Shown here: positions 60,474 to 64,000 of the stretch, in pieces
Layout of the letters: every line of letters begins with the position of its first letter
Position numbering within the stretch: the stretch's first letter is position 1
Source of the DNA: PALSA-505 sp036501145
Lineage (GTDB): Bacteria; Actinomycetota; Actinomycetes; Streptosporangiales; Streptosporangiaceae
DNA: 64,000 nt
Direction: 5' to 3'
Assembly (NCBI GenBank): GCA_036501145.1
Contig: DASYAV010000120.1
Span: 71,088 to 135,087, forward strand
Notes under the pieces: generated by a model
Databases searched by the model: none
Told to the model about the DNA's origin: nothing
What the model saw: only the letters and a program-made list of their open reading frames with translations
Translations under genes and position numbers: made by a program

Positions 60474-61046
60474 TCAGCCGTGCCGGGACCGGAACGCCGC
60501 CGTCTTGACCCGGTTCTGGCAGGCCGTGGAGCAGAACCTGCGGCTGCCGTTGCGCGAGGTGTCCACGTAGACCCGGTCGCAGTGTGGCGCGGTGCAGACG
60601 CCGAGCCTGCCGCGGTCGTCGGTGCCGAGCACGACGGCCAGCCCGGTGACGCAGCCCGCGGCCCAGCCGACGGCCAGCCCGTCGCGCGCGCCGTGGAAGT
60701 GCAGGTGCCAGCCCTGCCCGTCGTGGTTGTCCAGCTGCGGGTGGGCGCCGGTCCGCGCGAGCAGCCTGTTGACCTGCTGTGCCGCCGCGTCCACGTCGCC
60801 GTCGGCGACCGCGGTGAACACCGCGCGCAGCTCGGGGGCGAAGCCGGCCAGCTCGGCGGCATCCTCGGGCGGCACCGGCCAGCCCGGATCGCGCTGCCCC
60901 GCGCTCAGCGCGCCCGCCACCGCCCCGGGCAGGCCGTCTCCGCCCGGCGGCAGGTACTCACGCCCGTGGGCCTCGCCGGGGGTGAGCACGTTGACCAGGC
61001 TCACCGCGACCGCCACGACCGAATCCAGGTGACTGCTGTATCTCAC
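60474..61046 (-). CDS. CGNR zinc-finger protein
   Basis: 190 residues. An N-terminal stretch opens with RYSSHLDSVVAVAVSLVNVL (ABATE-like), and the C-terminal zinc finger is CTAPHCDRVYVD (C-x4-C) then FCSTACQNRVK (C-x3-C), the CGNR family pattern, with CQNR in place of CGNR. Probably a DNA-binding regulator. Divergent from the methyltransferase gene, which may be its target. Confidence 0.88.
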   Translation of the reverse strand: MRYSSHLDSVVAVAVSLVNVLTPGEAHGREYLPPGGDGLPGAVAGALSAGQRDPGWPVPPEDAAELAGFAPELRAVFTAVADGDVDAAAQQVNRLLARTGAHPQLDNHDGQGWHLHFHGARDGLAVGWAAGCVTGLAVVLGTDDRGRLGVCTAPHCDRVYVDTSRNGSRRFCSTACQNRVKTAAFRSRHG

Positions 61047-61076
61047 TTGACCAGTTACACCTCAGACGCCTAGGTT

Positions 61077-61109
61077 AGTGACTGCCGAAATGCTACTAGA
61101 CAGTGACTG
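61077..61109. repeat. AGTGACTG direct repeat between divergent genes
   Basis: AGTGACTG at 61077-61084 and 61102-61109, 25 bases apart, in the region shared by the CGNR and methyltransferase genes. Possible regulator site. Confidence 0.4.
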
Positions 61110-61132
61110 GGCTACGCACTCAAGGAGTCGGC

Positions 61133-61912
61133 ATGCCGGAACTCGACCGTGACGCCGCGCGGGAATGGATCCGCCGCTGGGACCTCCAGCAGGAGGACAG
61201 GCTGCCCGACCGCGAAGACAGGTTCACCGCCCTGATCGATGCGGTTCAGGAGGGTACCGGGCGCAAGGATCCGCTGGTCATCGACCTCGGCTGCGGGCCG
61301 GGCTCACTGTCGGCGCGGCTGCTGGACCGGATCCCGGAGGCCACCATCGCCGCGGTCGACGCCGACCCGGTGATGCTCACCCTGGCCAGGGCGGCGTTCG
61401 CCGGCCGGGCCGGCCTGCGGTTCTTCTCCGCCGACCTGCGCCAGCCGGGCTGGGCCGGCCCGCTCGGGCTGGACCGCCCGGTGGACGCGGCGGTCAGCAC
61501 CACCGCGCTGCACTGGCTCAGCCCCGAGGACCTGACCGCGGTGTACGCGGAGCTGGCCCAGGTGATGCGGCCGGGAGCGCTGCTGCTCAACGGTGACCAC
61601 CTCGGCCTGGACGAGGCGGCCGCACCGGTGCTGGCCCGGCTGAGCCAGGCGCTGCTCGACCTCGAGGACAAGCGGCGCTTCCCCAGCGGCCACGCGGAGA
61701 GCTGGTCGGGCTGGTGGGACGCGATCGCGGCGGAGCCGGCGCTGGCCGGCCCGGTCGCCGAGCGGGAAGCCTGGCGGGGCCACGCCGATCACCACGGCTG
61801 GGCCACCCGGCTGCTGGACACGCACGTCGAGGCGCTGCGTGCGGCCGGCTTCACCGAGGTCGGCACGCTCTGGCAGCGCGGCGAAAACCGCCTCCTCTGC
61901 GGCGTCCGCTAA
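61133..61912 (+). CDS. SAM-dependent methyltransferase
   Basis: 259 residues, class I fold: motif I VIDLGCGPGSLSARLL, motif II AAVDADPVML, a central HWLSPEDL loop and a late AEREAWRGHADHHGWATRLL. Substrate unknown; the pattern matches small-molecule methyltransferases of the methyltransf_25 kind. AAGGAG lies before the ATG. Confidence 0.88.
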   Translation: MPELDRDAAREWIRRWDLQQEDRLPDREDRFTALIDAVQEGTGRKDPLVIDLGCGPGSLSARLLDRIPEATIAAVDADPVMLTLARAAFAGRAGLRFFSADLRQPGWAGPLGLDRPVDAAVSTTALHWLSPEDLTAVYAELAQVMRPGALLLNGDHLGLDEAAAPVLARLSQALLDLEDKRRFPSGHAESWSGWWDAIAAEPALAGPVAEREAWRGHADHHGWATRLLDTHVEALRAAGFTEVGTLWQRGENRLLCGVR

Positions 61913-61978
61913 CCTGCCGCCCCCGCCCTGCCGCACCCAGCCCAAGATCATGGACCTTTCTTCGCGTGCGCACACCAA

Positions 61979-62008
61979 GACCCGTCCGCGGTCCTGGAAG
62001 GGCGGGTC
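61979..62008 (+). terminator. Hairpin upstream of thiI
   Basis: GACCCGTCC and GGGCGGGTC pair over nine positions with one G-U, enclosing a 12-base loop. It may end the methyltransferase transcript or act in the thiI leader. Confidence 0.3.
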
Positions 62009-62078
62009 GGCGCGTGCGGGCCGGGATATCGCGGGAACCGTGCCCGCCGCAGTGGCCAGAAGCTGGCAGACTGTGGAA

Positions 62079-63356
62079 ATGCCCGCTACTCCCTCACTCC
62101 ACGCCGTCACGGCCGCCGCCGCGCAGCGGGGGGCCGCGGACGAAGCCACCCTCCCCGAGCCCTGCGTGCTGCTCAAGCTGGGCGAGATCGTGCTCAAGGG
62201 GCGCAACCGCCAGCAGTTCGAGCGGATGCTGCAGACCAACATCCGCGATGCCGCCCGGGACCTGGACTTCGGCATCCGGCTGTGGCAGCGGGACGGCGTC
62301 ATCCTGCTGCGGGTCACCGGCGAGCCGGCCGACCAGAGCGGCCAGGACCGGGACCGCAAGGTCGCCGCGCTGACCGAGCGGATGCTGGACATCCCCGGTG
62401 TCGTCCTGGTGTCGCACGCCCAGCGGGTAGCCAAGGACGCCGAGGCGGTTGCCGCCGCGGCGATCGAGCTGACCAGGGACAAGCCGGGCGCGTTCGCGGT
62501 CCGGGCCCGGCGCAGGGACAAGCGGTTCGGCATGCGCTCGTCAGAGCTGAACGCCTTCATCGGCGCCCGGATCCAGCAGGCGCACGGTTATCCGGTCAAC
62601 CTGGGCCACCCGGACACCACGGTGTTCATCGAGGTGGACCAGAGCGAGGTGTTCGTGTTCACCGAGGGCCTGCACGGGCAGGGCGGCCTGCCGGTCGGCA
62701 TGAGCGGCCGGGCGCTGGTGCTGATGTCCGGCGGAATCGACTCACCGGTGGCCGCCTACCGGATGATGCGCCGCGGCCTGCGCTGTGACTTCCTGCACTT
62801 CTCCGGGATGCCGCTGACCGGGCCGGAGTCGGTATACAAGGCCTACGCGCTGGTCCGCAGCCTGGACCGGTTCCAGGGCCGGTCCCGGCTGTTCGTGGTG
62901 GCATTCGGCAAGGCGCAGCAGAAGCTGGCCTCGTCCGGTGCGAGCAGGCTGCAGGTCGTCGCCCAGCGGCGGCTGATGCTGGCCACCGGCGAGATCCTGG
63001 CCCGGCGGCTCGGCGGCGCCGCGCTGGTCACCGGGGACTCGCTCGGCCAGGTCAGCAGCCAGACCCTGCCGAACATCACCGCGCTGGACGACGCGGCCAG
63101 CCTGCCGATCCTGCGCCCGCTGATCGGCTGGGACAAGACCGAGATCATGGCCGAGGCGCGCCGCCTGCGCACCCTGGCCATCTCCGAGCTGCCGGATCAG
63201 GACTGCTGCACCCTGCTCACCCCGCGCCGGGTGGAGACCAAGGCCCGGATCGACGACCTGCGCCGGATCGAGCACCGGCTGGACGCCGGCGACCTGGCCG
63301 AGGAACTGGCCGCCGCGGCCCAGGAGTACCGGCTCGACCAGGCCGCGCCCGCCTGA
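62079..63356 (+). CDS. thiI: tRNA 4-thiouridine synthetase
   Basis: 425 residues. N-terminal ferredoxin-like and THUMP region (CVLLKLGEIVLKGRNRQQFE, about 30-190), then the ATP-pyrophosphatase domain with SGGIDSPVAAYRMM as PP-loop. A C-terminal DQDCCTLLTPRRVET region carries the adjacent Cys pair but there is no rhodanese domain. Makes s4U in tRNA and can feed thiazole synthesis. ATG at 62079; a longer open frame upstream overlaps the methyltransferase gene. Confidence 0.93.
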   Translation: MPATPSLHAVTAAAAQRGAADEATLPEPCVLLKLGEIVLKGRNRQQFERMLQTNIRDAARDLDFGIRLWQRDGVILLRVTGEPADQSGQDRDRKVAALTERMLDIPGVVLVSHAQRVAKDAEAVAAAAIELTRDKPGAFAVRARRRDKRFGMRSSELNAFIGARIQQAHGYPVNLGHPDTTVFIEVDQSEVFVFTEGLHGQGGLPVGMSGRALVLMSGGIDSPVAAYRMMRRGLRCDFLHFSGMPLTGPESVYKAYALVRSLDRFQGRSRLFVVAFGKAQQKLASSGASRLQVVAQRRLMLATGEILARRLGGAALVTGDSLGQVSSQTLPNITALDDAASLPILRPLIGWDKTEIMAEARRLRTLAISELPDQDCCTLLTPRRVETKARIDDLRRIEHRLDAGDLAEELAAAAQEYRLDQAAPA

Positions 63357-63431
63357 GCCGCCGAGCCGCGCGCGAGCTACCACCGAGCCGCCCACGAGCC
63401 GCCAGTTCGCCGGCCGGGCCCGCCAGGCCGC

Positions 63432-64000
63432 TCAGGCCACCTGTGCCGTCGCCGGTGCCGGAACCAGCGTGCGCCCCACCAGCGGCGGCAGGTTCGCCGC
63501 CACGCTGGCCAGTTCGCGCATGTCGGCGTCCTCCAGCGCCTGCGCGCCGTCGCACAGCGCGCTCTCCGGGGTCGGGTGCACGTCGATGATGATGCCGTCC
63601 GCGCCCACCGCGATGGCCGCCCGGCACAGCGGCAGCACCAGCTCACGGCGCCCGCCGGAGTGTGAGGGATCCACGATGACCGGCAGGTGGGACAGCTTCT
63701 GCGCCACCGGGACCGCGCTGATGTCGAGTGTGTTGCGGGTGGCGGTCTCGAAGGTGCGGATGCCGCGCTCGCACAGCACGATGTCGAGGTTGCCGCGCTG
63801 CGCGATGTACTCCGCGGCCATCAGCCATTCCTCGATCGTCGCGTTCATCCCGCGCTTCAGCATCACCGGCTTGCCCGCGCTGCCGACCGCCTGCAGCAGC
63901 GGGAAGTTCTGCTTGTTCCTGGTGCCGACCTGCAGCATGTCGGCGTAGCTGGCCACCAGGTCGACGTCGGCCGCGGCGATCACCTCGGTCACGATCGGCA
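63432..64000 (-). CDS. DAHP synthase (type I), C-terminal part
   Basis: About 190 residues are visible; the N terminus lies beyond the right edge. Barrel signatures of phosphoenolpyruvate-binding aldolases: KRGMNATIEEW (Lys/Arg of the KRG loop), CERGIRTFE, VIVDPSHSGGRRE and IIIDVHPTPESALCDG. They match the AroA(I)-beta/KDO8P-synthase-like class that starts the shikimate pathway. The N-terminal regulatory region, which would tell if it is feedback-controlled, is not seen. Confidence 0.9.
   Translation of the reverse strand, partial: PIVTEVIAAADVDLVASYADMLQVGTRNKQNFPLLQAVGSAGKPVMLKRGMNATIEEWLMAAEYIAQRGNLDIVLCERGIRTFETATRNTLDISAVPVAQKLSHLPVIVDPSHSGGRRELVLPLCRAAIAVGADGIIIDVHPTPESALCDGAQALEDADMRELASVAANLPPLVGRTLVPAPATAQVA

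Overview
The window is very GC-rich, densely coded DNA with frequent ATGA overlaps and GTG starts, and it carries a conserved actinobacterial core. That core includes the cytochrome bcc operon ctaE-qcrC-qcrA-qcrB next to trpD, a PimB-type mannosyltransferase, an ROK glucokinase, a c-di-AMP riboswitch ahead of an NlpC/P60 endopeptidase, and thiI. Together these point to a filamentous soil actinomycete. The tandem secreted sedolisins suggest an acid-tolerant member of the Streptosporangiales or a relative, which is inference. I saw no rRNA, tRNA, CRISPR array or complete insertion sequence.

Layout. 1-9300 is core: qcrB (cut by the left edge), qcrA, qcrC and ctaE on the minus strand, then trpD, a stand-alone RAM-domain protein, a DnaQ-like exonuclease, a small CxxC protein, the riboswitch with its NlpC/P60 gene, and a sugar-nucleotide-type dehydrogenase with a lysine-rich tail. 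9300-16700 is more accessory: a TetR/P450 pair, PimB-like GT4, a Pr6Pr membrane protein, and a PEBP / isochorismatase-like / MFS set divergent from a MarR gene. 16700-27830 is lipid and central metabolism: acyl-CoA synthetase, metallophosphoesterase, SRPBCC protein, glucokinase, esterase, PlsC, hemerythrin, glpK and a 6-phosphofructokinase with pyrophosphate-type residues. 27900-34420 is a polyol/sugar uptake operon (binding protein, two permeases, ATPase, dehydrogenase) divergent from a SorC-family regulator, with 14-bp palindromic operators in the shared region.

34420-45000 holds an APH-like kinase with a low-complexity N terminus, a secreted seven-bladed propeller, an ArsR-like regulator with its MFS target, two membrane proteins, two gene remnants (the tail of an MMPL gene and an internally deleted copy of the MFS gene with its operator), and a large LuxR-type (LAL) regulator. 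45000-52100 is the most distinctive part: a small acidic ORF, three tandem secreted S53 peptidases that appear to lack the usual activation prodomain, and a frameshifted SBBP-repeat propeller protein, all co-oriented behind the LAL regulator. 52100-64000 holds an MMPL exporter with a perfect 16-bp palindrome upstream, a secreted glycoside-hydrolase-like protein, an ArsR regulator, a truncated tyrosine recombinase beside an AT-rich stretch with three copies of a 9-mer, an MFS gene, an apparently leaderless Xre/membrane-protein pair with two palindromic operators, a CGNR zinc-finger protein, a methyltransferase, thiI and a DAHP synthase cut by the right edge.

The best supported unusual features are the prodomain-less sedolisin array, the remnant island at 41478-41904 (including a 999-bp deletion between 8-bp direct repeats), the matched operator pairs at several regulator genes, and the truncated integrase with its 9-mer repeats. 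Functional assignments rest on motifs read by eye; no database search was run.
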